A DNA stretch of 64,000 nt from Thalassospira indica (lineage in GTDB: Bacteria; Pseudomonadota; Alphaproteobacteria; Rhodospirillales; Thalassospiraceae): NCBI RefSeq assembly GCF_003403095.1, contig NZ_CP031555.1, positions 2,894,001 to 2,958,000 on the forward strand, given 5' to 3'. The stretch's first letter is position 1. Each line of letters starts with the position of its first letter. A program made the translations under genes and the position numbers. The notes under the pieces were generated by a model, which had not been told where the DNA came from, made no database searches, and worked only from the letters and a program-made list of their open reading frames with translations. Shown here one piece after another: positions 44,898 to 54,822 of the stretch.

Positions 44898-46094
44898 TCA
44901 GGCCGCGACACTGCCATGCGGGTCGATAACGAATTTCTTCGCCGCCCCGCCATCAAAGTCGGCATAGCCTTTTGGTGCCTGATCCAGATTGATCATCTGG
45001 ACATTGACCGCCTTGGCGATGTCGATCTTTTCAAACAGGATCGCCTGCATCAGGTTGCGGTGATACTTCATCACCGGGCACTGACCGGTATGGAAGGAAT
45101 GGGATTTCGCCCAGCCCAGACCAAAGCGCATGCTAAGCGCCCCGACCTTGGCCGCATCATCGACGGCACCCGGATCCTCGGTTACATACAAACCCGGAAT
45201 ACCGATCGAGCCACCGGCACGGGTCACCTGCATCGCAGAGTTCAGAACCGTTGCCGGGGCTTCGTGGCTGTGGTTACAGCCGCAACCATGTGCTTCAAAG
45301 CCCACGCAATCGACAAAGCAATCAACTTCGCGTTCGCCCAGGATCGCTTCAAGCTGATCTTCCATCGGCATGTCTTTTTTAAGATCGATGGTTTCACAGC
45401 CAAAGCTGCGTGCCTGTTCAAGGCGGTCATCGATCATGTCACCAACAATCACGCAGGCCGCACCCAGAAGGTGGGCCGATGCGGCAGCTGCCAGACCAAC
45501 CGGACCGGCACCGGCAATATAGACCGTACTGCCCGGCCCAACACCGGCCGTGACACAGCCATGGAAGCCGGTCGGGAAGATGTCAGACAGAAGCGTCAGG
45601 TCGCGGATTTTTTCCATCGCCTGATCCGCGTTCGGGAACTTCAGCAGGTTGAAGTCGGCATAGGGCACCATGACATATTCGGCCTGCCCGCCGACCCAGC
45701 CCCCCATATCAACATAGCCATAGGCCGCCCCCGGACGCGCCGGGTTCACATTCAGGCAAATACCCGTCAGGCCGGATTTGCAGTTACGGCAACGGCCGCA
45801 CGCAATGTTGAATGGCACGGAGCAAACGTCACCGACATTGAGAAATTCGACATCACGGCCGGCCTCGACGATCACGCCGGTAATTTCATGGCCAAGAACC
45901 AGACCCTCGGGCGCCGTCGTACGGCCACGCACCATGTGCTGGTCACTGCCACAGATATTGGTGGTGATAACTTTCAGGATGACGCCATGGTCACATTTGC
46001 GCTTGCCCAGCGCCAATTCCGGAAACGCGATGCTTTCAATTGCGACTTTTCCCGGACCTTTGAATACAACGCCACGATTTGATGGACTGCTCAT
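44898..46094 (-). CDS. fdhA: Formaldehyde dehydrogenase, glutathione-independent (zinc-dependent)
   Basis: 398 residues, matching Pseudomonas putida FdhA in length. Catalytic zinc ligands in NICGSDQH (Cys48) and GHE (His69, Glu70). Structural zinc cysteines Cys99, 102, 105 and 113 in CGRCRNCKSGLTGIC. NAD-binding GAGPVGLAAAASA. The FdhA-specific CVGFEAHGCG segment is present, separating it from ordinary alcohol dehydrogenases. It oxidises formaldehyde to formate with tightly bound NAD. Strong ribosome site AGAGGAAA before the ATG. Confidence 0.9.
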   Translation of the reverse strand: MSSPSNRGVVFKGPGKVAIESIAFPELALGKRKCDHGVILKVITTNICGSDQHMVRGRTTAPEGLVLGHEITGVIVEAGRDVEFLNVGDVCSVPFNIACGRCRNCKSGLTGICLNVNPARPGAAYGYVDMGGWVGGQAEYVMVPYADFNLLKFPNADQAMEKIRDLTLLSDIFPTGFHGCVTAGVGPGSTVYIAGAGPVGLAAAASAHLLGAACVIVGDMIDDRLEQARSFGCETIDLKKDMPMEDQLEAILGEREVDCFVDCVGFEAHGCGCNHSHEAPATVLNSAMQVTRAGGSIGIPGLYVTEDPGAVDDAAKVGALSMRFGLGWAKSHSFHTGQCPVMKYHRNLMQAILFEKIDIAKAVNVQMINLDQAPKGYADFDGGAAKKFVIDPHGSVAA

Positions 46095-46491
46095 ATTCTG
46101 TTTCCTCTTCCCTGATATGGATTGTCAGGATTGTTGTTGAAGTCCGGGTATTGCGAGTTCTTGTAGCCTGACCCTTCCCGAACCAAGACCACCGCGCGTT
46201 TTTGAACATCCGCAGTGCAATCAAAACGGTAGGATCGCGCAAATAACACTGTCAAACGAACAGCAAGCGTTCCCCTAAACTTCCTCTTGAGTTGAGAAGA
46301 TTTGCGACGATTAACCGGGTTCGGGCTTTCAATTGTTTCACCGGGTCACCCGCCGTGGGTTGCATTGGCGCGAAAATCGCCAAGCCCCTGCCCCGCGTCG
46401 CGGCAGTGCACAATGTTGCGATGTATCAAGGTAAACGTCTGCCAATCTGGATAGATTACAAACAAGAACAGGGTCATGTGGAGGCCATTGG
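46095..46491. other. Intergenic region between fdhA and the ArsP-type permease
   Basis: About 400 bases between divergent genes, presumably holding both promoters. I see no palindrome of ArsR/SmtB type, no riboswitch and no convincing gene. Short frames here lack ribosome sites. The permease start has GGAGG eight bases upstream. Confidence 0.5.
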
Positions 46492-47820
46492 ATGTTTCAT
46501 CGCCTGATCGCTCTTTATCGGGAAAACCCGCGTGAAGGACGGCTGTTTGCCGCCATCACGCTTGGTTTTCTGGCGATCTACTTCATTCCGGCCGGTACGG
46601 GGCGGTTTGATAATGCCGTGCTTGAGGCGGTCTATCTGACCAACTGGTATGCCCGCGAACATGTGATTTTGTGTCTGCTGCCGGCCTTTGTGATTGCCGG
46701 GGCCATGGCGGTCTATATCAGCCAGGGCTCTGTGATGCGCTATCTCGGCCCGGATGCATCGCGGCCGGTGGCGCTGGGCGTGGCATCGGTTTCGGGCACG
46801 TTGCTGGCGGTTTGTTCCTGCACGGTATTGCCGCTGTTTGGCGGGATTTACAAACGCGGTGCGGGATTGGGCCCGGCGATTGCGTTTCTGTATTCCGGTC
46901 CTGCGATCAATGTCATGGCGATTGTTGTGACATCAAAGGTCCTCGGCGCCGAGATCGGCCTTGCGCGCGCGATCGGCGCGATTGTTTTTGCGATTGTCAT
47001 CGGCCTGATCATGCATGTGATCTATCGCCGTGAGGAAGGCGAACGCGCACAGAAATCCAGACGCGGCTTTGGCACGGATGACGATGGCAAACCGCTTTCG
47101 ATCACCATTGCCTTCTTTGGCCTGATGACCGGCATTCTGGTCTTTGCCAACTGGGCCTCGGTCCCGGACAGCCCAACCTGGATGGCCGTTTTTGATATCA
47201 AATGGGTGCTGACCGGCCTGTTGGCGGCGGGTTTTGCCGGACTGCTGATCTGGCAATGGAACTGGCCCGTTAAACAGGTCGCGGGCTTAGCTGCGGTTGT
47301 CATCCTGGCGTCGGTGATCTTTCCGCAATACCCGCAGCTGGCCTTTGCCCTTGGCGTGGTCGGGTTGATGATGATCGCGCTTACCCGCGATCCGGACCGC
47401 GAATGGGTCGATCAAAGCTGGGATTTCACCAAACAGATATTGCCGCTTCTGGTGATGGGCGTTTTCATCGCCGGGTTACTACTGGGCCGCCCCGGCCACG
47501 AAGGCCTGATCCCCAACGCGTGGGTGCAGGCGGCCGTCGGGGATAATTCCCTGACCTCGACCGCGCTGGCCTCCGTGCTTGGCGCGTTCATGTATTTCTC
47601 GACCCTGACCGAAATTCCGATCGTCGAAGCCCTGATGGGCGCTGGCATGGGTAAGGGCCCGGCATTGGCACTGCTTCTGGCCGGGCCGGCATTGTCGCTG
47701 CCCAACATGCTGGTTATTCGCACCGTCATCGGCACCCAGAAAACACTGGTTTACTGCGCGCTGGTCGTCGTGATGGCGACGCTGTCGGGCTTTATCTATG
47801 GCAACATCCAATCATTCTGA
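46492..47820 (+). CDS. Permease, ArsP_1/UPF0718 (DUF318) family
   Basis: 442 residues, about ten membrane spans in two halves. The family marker around VCSCTVLPLFGGIYKRGAGLG (core CSCTVLPLFGGIYKRG, with Cys108 and Cys110) and AFLYSGPAINVMAI is clear, with a repeat-like second copy FSTLTEIPIVEALM. Family members export organoarsenicals (ArsP) or are linked to copper/zinc efflux; substrate specificity varies. It is paired with a CxxC thioredoxin-like protein 16 bases downstream, a common arrangement. No ArsR regulator is nearby. Confidence 0.88.
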   Translation: MFHRLIALYRENPREGRLFAAITLGFLAIYFIPAGTGRFDNAVLEAVYLTNWYAREHVILCLLPAFVIAGAMAVYISQGSVMRYLGPDASRPVALGVASVSGTLLAVCSCTVLPLFGGIYKRGAGLGPAIAFLYSGPAINVMAIVVTSKVLGAEIGLARAIGAIVFAIVIGLIMHVIYRREEGERAQKSRRGFGTDDDGKPLSITIAFFGLMTGILVFANWASVPDSPTWMAVFDIKWVLTGLLAAGFAGLLIWQWNWPVKQVAGLAAVVILASVIFPQYPQLAFALGVVGLMMIALTRDPDREWVDQSWDFTKQILPLLVMGVFIAGLLLGRPGHEGLIPNAWVQAAVGDNSLTSTALASVLGAFMYFSTLTEIPIVEALMGAGMGKGPALALLLAGPALSLPNMLVIRTVIGTQKTLVYCALVVVMATLSGFIYGNIQSF

Positions 47821-47836
47821 TCACAGGAGATCAAAG

Positions 47837-48067
47837 ATGAAACTCAGCATTTATGGCAGCGGTTGCGCAAAGTGCCAGACGCTGGCGAAAAACGCCGAAG
47901 CCGCCGGACAGGCGCTTGGTCTTGAGTATGAGATAGAGAAAGTCACCGACATGAACCAGATCATTGATGCCGGCATCATGCGCACCCCGGCCCTGATGGT
48001 CGATGATGACATTCTGGTGGAAGGCAAGGTCGCCACCCCCGACGAAATTCGACTGATGCTGTCGTGA
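47837..48067 (+). CDS. Thioredoxin-like redox-active disulfide protein (thioredoxin_3, TM0996/MTH895 type)
   Basis: 76 residues from the ATG at 47837 with CAGGAGA upstream. Small glutaredoxin-size fold with CAKC active site (Cys10, Cys13), cis-Pro region MRTPALMVDDD and end GKVATPDEIRLML. These proteins are frequently encoded next to ArsP_1 permeases and probably give or take electrons for the permease cysteines or its metalloid substrate. Confidence 0.88.
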   Translation: MKLSIYGSGCAKCQTLAKNAEAAGQALGLEYEIEKVTDMNQIIDAGIMRTPALMVDDDILVEGKVATPDEIRLMLS

Positions 48068-48088
48068 TCCAGTGCTGGCCTGAAATGC

Positions 48089-48124
48089 AAAACGCCCCGG
48101 CCAGTTCAGGCACGGGGCGCTTTG
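48089..48124. terminator. Bidirectional intrinsic terminator
   Basis: CGCCCCG (48093-48099) pairs with CGGGGCG (48113-48119), A-rich before, TTT after, between convergent genes. Confidence 0.7.
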
Positions 48125-48143
48125 AATGCGATCAGATCTCCAA

Positions 48144-48362
48144 TTATTTTGCCGGCGGCAGATCTTCTTCGAGAATGACAAGGTTCAGCGAGTAGCTGAC
48201 TTCGCCTTCATCCTCATCACGGTGAACAACACCGACAAACTCGTCGCCAACGCGCATTTCGACCGGAAGATGCTTTTTCTTGGGCACATCAACGGCGATT
48301 TTCGGGTTCTCGAATGTGCGACGCAGGTAATCTTCGACGCGTGCGATCTCTGACGGTGTCAT
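48144..48362 (-). CDS. DUF3126 family protein
   Basis: 72 residues from the ATG at 48362. It matches the small alphaproteobacterial DUF3126 family: TPSEIARVEDYLRRTF, then VGDEFVGVVHRDEDEGEVSY (core GDEFVGVVHRDEDEGEVSY). Function unknown. The longer open frame upstream to 48512 does not look like coding sequence. Family members are conserved single-copy genes, so this is probably core, not accessory. Confidence 0.85.
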   Translation of the reverse strand: MTPSEIARVEDYLRRTFENPKIAVDVPKKKHLPVEMRVGDEFVGVVHRDEDEGEVSYSLNLVILEEDLPPAK

Positions 48363-48640
48363 AGGACTTGCCCCTTGTTCTTTCCAACGGCTGTTTATCT
48401 GCAGGTTCACAGAATATCGCATACGCGCTTTAGCGTCTGCCCTCTTTCCTGTGCCTGTTGTGAAATCTGGTGCACTGTCCTTCCACAAACCGGGCAGTGA
48501 AATCAAGCCCACCTGGCCAAAAAAGTCGCAAAACAGGCCAATTTTCCCATTCTGCGCGTCAGGGCACCAAGGGGGCGCGCAAATGTCGCGTCATCAGAAT
48601 GTCTATTGCAATCGCGTCATGCACGGTTTAATCCGAATAT

Positions 48641-49384
48641 ATGTCCGAGATTGAGCTAACGACCAAGTCAGAATCACCGTCCAGCGCGACGACCGACCTT
48701 CCGCCAGCGAAGGCCACAACAGACGCGACTTCGCAATCACGGCCCATCCTTTACAGTTTTCGCCGCTGTCCTTATGCGATGCGTGCGCGTATGGCCCTTT
48801 TGGCCGCCGACATTGATGTCGAACTGCGCGAAGTTGTCCTGCGCGACAAGCCGCAAAGCATGATCGAGGCATCGCCAAAGGCCACCGTGCCGGTCCTGAT
48901 CCTGCCCGATGGTTCGGTGATTGATGAAAGCCTAGAAATCATGGTCTGGGCCTTGGCGGAAAATGATCCGCTGGAATGGCTGACACCGGAAAGCGGCACG
49001 CTTGACGATATGCTGGCCCTGATTGCCCAGAATGACGGTCCGTTCAAGCATCATCTGGATCGCTACAAGTATTTTAACCGTTACGAGGACGCTGACCCGG
49101 CCGAACATCGCCGCGACGCGGAAAAGATCCTCAACCGTCTTGATGGGCGGCTTGCGGTTGGGAAATACCTGTTCGGGTCGCGCCCGGCACTGGCTGATTT
49201 CGCCATCGCACCGTTCATTCGCCAGTTTGCCAATACCGACAAAGACGCGTTTGACGCCATGCCGTTCGTGCATGTTCAACGCTGGCTGAATGATTTCCTG
49301 GCATCTTCCTTCTTTGAACAGGCCATGATCAAATATGATCAATGGCACGAAGGCGACACACCGGTGATCTTCAAGGCCGCGTAG
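48641..49384 (+). CDS. Glutathione S-transferase family protein
   Basis: 247 residues. After a ~33-residue Ser/Thr-rich N-terminal extension, a thioredoxin-fold domain begins PILYSFRRCPYAMRARMAL with Cys43 in CPYA, followed by the cis-Pro KATVPVLILPDG and an all-helical C-terminal domain (ALADFAIAPFIRQFAN). The CPYA form is closer to omega/glutaredoxin-like GSTs, which act as thiol transferases or dehalogenases. The extension is odd, but no better start exists; a GTG/TTG nearer the fold is possible. Confidence 0.82.
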   Translation: MSEIELTTKSESPSSATTDLPPAKATTDATSQSRPILYSFRRCPYAMRARMALLAADIDVELREVVLRDKPQSMIEASPKATVPVLILPDGSVIDESLEIMVWALAENDPLEWLTPESGTLDDMLALIAQNDGPFKHHLDRYKYFNRYEDADPAEHRRDAEKILNRLDGRLAVGKYLFGSRPALADFAIAPFIRQFANTDKDAFDAMPFVHVQRWLNDFLASSFFEQAMIKYDQWHEGDTPVIFKAA

Positions 49385-49605
49385 AAAACGCGGCAGCAAG
49401 GTCTTGGTTTGCGGCCCCGCAAAACAGTTTAGAACCATAAAAATACTTTTGCGTGCAATCGCACCAACCGGCTTCGCGGATGGCGCGATTTCGCGGCCTT
49501 TGACCTACGGGATTATACTTCTGTTACCATTCACAGGCTGGTCATCGTGACCGGCTTATGCTAGCAAGCGAGATACCACCCCATAACGCTTCAGGACCGG
49601 AATTT

Positions 49606-50142
49606 ATGGCCGACTATGATGTCAAGCCGCTGATAACGGCGGACGAAATTGCCACCAAAATCGATACGCTTGCCGCCGAGATCAATGAAAGCTTCAAGGA
49701 CACAGAAAAGCTGATTGTCGTCGGGCTTCTGCGCGGCTCTTTTGTTTTCATCGCCGATCTGGTGCGCAAACTGACCGTCCCGGTCGAAGTCGATTTCATG
49801 GTCGCATCAAGCTATGGCGATTCCACGGAAAGTTCGCGCAATGTGCGCATCGTCAAGGACCTTGATGGTCAGATCCGTGGCAAGGATGTCGTGCTGGTCG
49901 AAGACATCATTGATACCGGCTACACCCTGTCGGAAGTGGTGCGGCTTCTGAAAACCCGCGATCCGAACCGTCTGGAAATTTGCACGCTTTTGAACAAACC
50001 GTCGCGCCGCGAAGTTGAAATCCCGATTGATTTCTGCGGCTTTGATATTCCTGACGAATTTGTGGTCGGTTATGGCATCGATTATGCCCAGAACAACCGC
50101 AACTTGCCCTTCATCGGCACGGTCCATTTCCACGGCGAATAA
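49606..50142 (+). CDS. hpt: Hypoxanthine phosphoribosyltransferase
   Basis: 178 residues from the ATG at 49606. PRPP-binding motif [14 protein letters not shown] at 95-108, GLLRGSFVF loop at 40-48, [17 protein letters not shown] near the C-terminus. Converts hypoxanthine or guanine and PRPP to IMP or GMP in purine salvage. Ends in a bidirectional terminator shared with the convergent membrane gene. Confidence 0.94.
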   Translation: MADYDVKPLITADEIATKIDTLAAEINESFKDTEKLIVVGLLRGSFVFIADLVRKLTVPVEVDFMVASSYGDSTESSRNVRIVKDLDGQIRGKDVVLVEDIIDTGYTLSEVVRLLKTRDPNRLEICTLLNKPSRREVEIPIDFCGFDIPDEFVVGYGIDYAQNNRNLPFIGTVHFHGE

Positions 50143-50162
50143 GCCGGGCGAAAAAACAGAAT

Positions 50163-50205
50163 TAAAAAAAGGCGGGCAGCTTGATCAGCTATTCCGCCTT
50201 TTTTG
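50163..50205. terminator. Bidirectional intrinsic terminator
   Basis: A7 tract, GGCGG (50171-50175), an inner AGCTTGATCAGCT pairing, CCGCC (50194-50198), T6 tract. It overlaps the final codons of the convergent holin-like gene. Confidence 0.75.
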
Positions 50206-50680
50206 TATTCGGATTGTCATGGCTTTCTTGGGTTTCCATGTGTCCCTTCGGGGGATCAAAAATACCAAGAGCAGCAAGGTCGGTGACCATTTTATCAAAC
50301 CCCGATTGCATGCGCGGTTTGTTGCCCTGGCCGGTGGCATAACCGGTCATGGCCGAATGCACCAAAAGATCAAACAACATGTCGTCTTCGGTTTTTTGTC
50401 TGCGCGCAGCATCGTCATGCACGGCTGCGGGATCAACCGCATCGCCGGGATCACGCTGTAACATGATGGCAAGGGCAACCAGCCCCAGCGTCACCATCGT
50501 GCCGCCAATCGCCATGGCAGCAGCAATCGCGCCAAAGGATGCGGCAATCGCCATATAGATGGCCGCCAGCAAGAACCCTGCCCCGATCAACATCACAACC
50601 GCGATCGCAGCAAAAGCCGCGCCCTTTCGGACCGCGGCCTTTGCCTGATCGACAAGTATGTCGGTCAGCTGATCAATCAT
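50189..50680 (-). CDS. Phage-holin-superfamily-III/DUF1469-like membrane protein
   Basis: 163 residues with two adjacent hydrophobic segments (~18-45 and ~48-73) and a soluble acidic tail of ~90 residues. This resembles the DUF1469 'holin-X' family, which despite the name is usually a chromosomal membrane protein next to DUF883 proteins. Its start overlaps the DUF883 stop by four bases (ATGA). No phage genes are nearby, so lysis is unlikely; a stress-related inner-membrane role is more plausible. Confidence 0.7.
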   Translation of the reverse strand: MIDQLTDILVDQAKAAVRKGAAFAAIAVVMLIGAGFLLAAIYMAIAASFGAIAAAMAIGGTMVTLGLVALAIMLQRDPGDAVDPAAVHDDAARRQKTEDDMLFDLLVHSAMTGYATGQGNKPRMQSGFDKMVTDLAALGIFDPPKGHMETQESHDNPNTKKAE

Positions 50681-50970
50681 TTCTGCAGCAGACGTCCGAT
50701 AAGCAGGCCGACACCAAAGGTCACGGCTACAGATGCCAGCGGGTTCTCGCGAACCTGATCCACAGCCACTCCGCGTGCATGGTCAATCTGATCACGCGCC
50801 TGACCGGTCACTTCACGAATGCGCTCCGCAGCTGCCTGCGTTCTGGTCTCTGCCGCCTGACCACCCATCGTCTTCAGGGTTTTGGTGATTTCGGCCAGAT
50901 CGCTGCGCAGGGCATCGACATCCGCCTGCAGTTTTGCATTATCAGCAGTCGTCTCGGTCTTGGTCGCCAT
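50677..50970 (-). CDS. DUF883 family protein (YqjD/ElaB-like)
   Basis: 97 residues. A long coiled-coil-like helix (~10-75) is followed by the conserved C-terminal membrane anchor QVRENPLASVAVTFGVGLLIGRLL. E. coli relatives YqjD and ElaB bind ribosomes at the inner membrane in stationary phase. Translationally coupled to the downstream holin-like protein, the same arrangement as in the yqjCDEK locus. Confidence 0.88.
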   Translation of the reverse strand: MATKTETTADNAKLQADVDALRSDLAEITKTLKTMGGQAAETRTQAAAERIREVTGQARDQIDHARGVAVDQVRENPLASVAVTFGVGLLIGRLLQK

Positions 50971-51067
50971 GGTTTTCTCCTATTGTCTTGAAAACAGCAA
51001 CACACAAGTAACGTGCTGACATGGCAAATGGTTCCCGCAGCAAATGTGATCATTTCGGGGCACACCA

Positions 51068-51104
51068 AAAAAGAAACGGTCCGCGTGGGTTGCGGACCGT
51101 TTCA
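51068..51104 (-). terminator. Intrinsic terminator after pobA
   Basis: ACGGTCCGC (51076-51084) pairs perfectly with GCGGACCGT (51092-51100). On the minus strand it is followed by TTTCTTTTTTGG. Confidence 0.82.
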
Positions 51105-51174
51105 TGACCTGTCGGACTTCTGGGCGGAATTGGAGAGTGGGACTTCTCCGTCGGGGATGGGTATCCCCGTTACA

Positions 51175-52359
<1,185 letters not shown>

Positions 52360-52386
52360 TCACGGTTTTTGGTTCTGTTTTTGAAT

Positions 52387-52474
52387 TGGAACAAGAACCG
52401 TTCCATTGCGGAAAGAATACGCCTGTTGCGGGTGGGACAGAATGGACAAACCGGGATAATGATTGGACAAATCG
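52387..52474 (-). promoter_or_regulatory. Candidate PobR control region of pobA
   Basis: Two direct repeats, TGGACAAACCG (52443-52453) and TGGACAAATCG (52464-52474), are exactly 21 bp apart, the two-turn spacing typical of AraC-family activator sites. Nearer the gene is a perfect 19-bp palindrome TGGAAC-N7-GTTCCA (52387-52405), centred 55 bp upstream of the ATG. The rest of 52342-52723 shows no gene. Confidence 0.6.
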
Positions 52475-52723
52475 AACATGTATTTGGTTTTGGTTATACC
52501 TTGCGCGCAATCTGGTTCTAACCGTCAGACGGACGCCGTGTCGCCAATGGCCGATCCTTGGCCGGAGACAGGTGCGATAGTGCCGGAAAATTCATCGCAT
52601 TTGTCACCGTGATGAAAAATTCATCCTGTGAACTGTCGATCCTTTGTCAGCTCTATGCTAAGTTGTTTCTTTCGGCCCTGCACAATGGCCAAAAACCCCT
52701 TAAAACCGCGACAGAACGGGAAG

Positions 52724-53578
52724 ATGCCTCAAAGCCGCGCCATCGCCATTTTCACAGATATTGACGGCACATTGCTGGATCATGACACCTATAGCTGGAC
52801 GGATGCCCGCCCCGCACTGGATCGGCTGAAGCAGCTTTCCATCCCCCTGATCGCGGTATCTTCAAAAACGCTCGCCGAACTGGAACATATCAATCAGACA
52901 TCCGGTCTGTTTGACGGACTTATCGGTGAAAACGGTGGCGTTATCGCGCTAAATGGCAATGTCGAACAATATGGCCCGGCCAGCGAAACCGTTGATCGCA
53001 CCCGCGAAGAAATCAAGTCGGCCGTCACGGTCCCGGTCGAAAGCTTTCGCACCGTAAGCCCGGAAATCATTGCGACAGAAACAGGCTTGCCGCTTGAAGA
53101 CGCCATTCGCGCCGGTCAGCGTCATTGTTCAGACCCGCTGATCTGGCAGCCCGCGGCCAAGGACATCGCACTTGCCCGCAAGATCGCCGAAAAGCATGAT
53201 TTGACGCTGGTGAAAGGTGGACGGTTCCACACGTTATGCGGCCCATCAAGCAAGGGACAAGCCATGCGACGCATGGTTGAACGCCTGAGCGTCACCTGGC
53301 TTGATGACGCGCCTGAAAACAAACGCCAGCAACGCTTTACGACGATTGCTCTCGGAGATTCCCCGAACGATATCCCCATGCTGGCCGAGGCAGATTATGC
53401 CGTTCAAATCCCATCAAAGCATGGCAAACGCAGTATGCCGTTGCTTGACCATCCCAACTTGCGCGTGGCCCCCAAACCGGGACCGGCGGGATGGAACGAA
53501 GCGGTTAACGACATTCTGGATCAGATAATAGGTCCTGACCCTAATACCAATAAAAACAGCGAGGTACTTCATGGCTGA
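52724..53578 (+). CDS. HAD-IIB phosphatase, mannosyl/glucosyl-3-phosphoglycerate phosphatase
   Basis: 284 residues from the ATG at 52724 (alternative ATG at 52685). HAD motif I FTDIDGTLLD gives Asp12 and Asp14; motif II is SSKTLAEL; motif IV is ALGDSPNDIPMLAEAD. The MpgP subfamily removes phosphate from glycosyl-3-phosphoglycerate to give mannosyl- or glucosylglycerate, an osmolyte. The last ~17 residues (from IIGPDPNTNK) are encoded by repeat-like sequence, and the stop overlaps the synthase start by eight bases. Confidence 0.85.
   Translation: MPQSRAIAIFTDIDGTLLDHDTYSWTDARPALDRLKQLSIPLIAVSSKTLAELEHINQTSGLFDGLIGENGGVIALNGNVEQYGPASETVDRTREEIKSAVTVPVESFRTVSPEIIATETGLPLEDAIRAGQRHCSDPLIWQPAAKDIALARKIAEKHDLTLVKGGRFHTLCGPSSKGQAMRRMVERLSVTWLDDAPENKRQQRFTTIALGDSPNDIPMLAEADYAVQIPSKHGKRSMPLLDHPNLRVAPKPGPAGWNEAVNDILDQIIGPDPNTNKNSEVLHG
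53526..53565 (+). repeat. Repeat-derived sequence at the phosphatase/synthase junction
   Basis: TAATAGGTCCTGA near 53527-53539 also occurs in the right arm of the element at 40820-41084 (41069-41080), and AATAAAAACAGCGAGGT (53549-53565) is identical to 39849-39865. The stretch encodes the phosphatase C-terminus and the synthase ribosome site at once. Confidence 0.55.
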
Positions 53579-54803
53579 TTTCCATCAGGGTGGCCCGATC
53601 ACAACCCTTCATCGCATTCTTGACCGAAACCCGGAAGAACTCGCCTATGAAATGAACGCCTTTGCCCGTCAACGGCGTCAGACCCTTATTCTGCCCTGCC
53701 TGTATTCCGAATTGGAAACACCGGCCATGACAACAATTGTCGAAGGGCTGAAACAGGCAACCTATATCGACCAGATCGTTGTCGGGCTGGACCGCGCCGA
53801 TGCGCAGCAATACCTGCATGCGCGTGAGTTCTTCAAGGATCTGCCGCAACATGTCCGTATTCTTTGGAATGACGGGCCGCGCTTGCGCAGCGTTCACGAT
53901 CGTCTGAATGAGAACAATCTGGCCCGTTATGAACCGGGCAAGGGTCGTAACGTCTGGTACTGCCTTGGCTATACGCTGGCCTCCGGGCGCAGTTCCGTTA
54001 TCGGCATTCATGACTGTGATATCGCGACCTATACGCCGGATCTTCCGGCAAAGCTGATGTATCCGATTGCCAACCCGGCGTTCAACTTTGCCTTTGCCAA
54101 GGGCTATTATGCGCGTGTTGCCAATGGCACGCTAAAAGGCCGCGTTTGCCGCCTGTTTGTCACACCGTTGATCCGTGCGCTCAAGCAGGTTGTCGGCAAG
54201 ACCGATTTCCTCAACTATCTTGATTGCTTCCGCTATGCGCTGTCGGGCGAAATGGCGATCAGAACCGATGTGGCCTATGGCCTTCGTGTGGCATCCGACT
54301 GGGGCCTTGAAGTTTCCATGCTCTCGGAGATGTATCGTAATCACACGGTCCATCGTCTCGCCCAGGTCGATATCGCCGATATCTATGACCACAAGCACCG
54401 TGAGTTTGATCCGGCGCAAAAGGATGACGGCCTGTCACGCATGGCAAGTGACATTGCCAAATCCCTGTTCCGCAAACTGGCAACCCAGGGCACGGTCTTT
54501 ACCCCGGAAACCTTCCGCACGCTCAAGGCAACCTATTACCGGGCTGCCCTTGACCTGATTGAACAATACCGTGCCGATGCGCTGTTTAACGGGCTCAAGA
54601 TCAATCGTGACGAGGAAGAAAACTGTGTCGAAGTCCTGTCGGAAGTGATCATCAGTGCCGGTCAGCACTATCTTGAAAACCCGCTGGAAAGCCCGTTCAT
54701 TCCAAGCTGGCAGCGTGTTGAAAGTGCCATGGGTGACATCTTCGAACAGCTTTCAGCTGCGGTCGAAGATGACCTCAACGACATGGATATTGGCAAGGCA
54801 TAG
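53571..54803 (+). CDS. Glucosyl-3-phosphoglycerate synthase-like glycosyltransferase
   Basis: 410 residues of a GT-A (GT81-type) glycosyltransferase. It opens the catalytic domain with ILPCLYSELETPAM, then QIVVGLDRADAQQY, NDGPRLRSV, and the metal-binding GIHDCDIATY (Asp148-Cys-Asp150). Family enzymes join NDP-glucose to 3-phosphoglycerate. Overlap with the upstream HAD phosphatase gives a two-step glucosylglycerate pathway, and a GH13_18 phosphorylase lies 1.3 kb downstream. Glucose rather than mannose is inferred from the family, not proven. Confidence 0.87.
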   Translation: MADFHQGGPITTLHRILDRNPEELAYEMNAFARQRRQTLILPCLYSELETPAMTTIVEGLKQATYIDQIVVGLDRADAQQYLHAREFFKDLPQHVRILWNDGPRLRSVHDRLNENNLARYEPGKGRNVWYCLGYTLASGRSSVIGIHDCDIATYTPDLPAKLMYPIANPAFNFAFAKGYYARVANGTLKGRVCRLFVTPLIRALKQVVGKTDFLNYLDCFRYALSGEMAIRTDVAYGLRVASDWGLEVSMLSEMYRNHTVHRLAQVDIADIYDHKHREFDPAQKDDGLSRMASDIAKSLFRKLATQGTVFTPETFRTLKATYYRAALDLIEQYRADALFNGLKINRDEEENCVEVLSEVIISAGQHYLENPLESPFIPSWQRVESAMGDIFEQLSAAVEDDLNDMDIGKA

Positions 54804-54822
54804 CGCGCGCAATTAATCGTGC

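Noticed and set aside
44811..46082. Long plus-strand frame (423 codons) opposite fdhA
   Set aside because: fdhA has all zinc ligands and full family length; the opposite frame has no recognisable domain.
46292..46507. 71-codon plus-strand frame before the ArsP-type permease
   Set aside because: No ribosome site, no family resemblance, and it overlaps the well-supported permease start.
50189..50970. Possible prophage remnant because of the holin-like protein
   Set aside because: No other phage genes; holin-X/DUF1469 next to DUF883 is a normal chromosomal arrangement.
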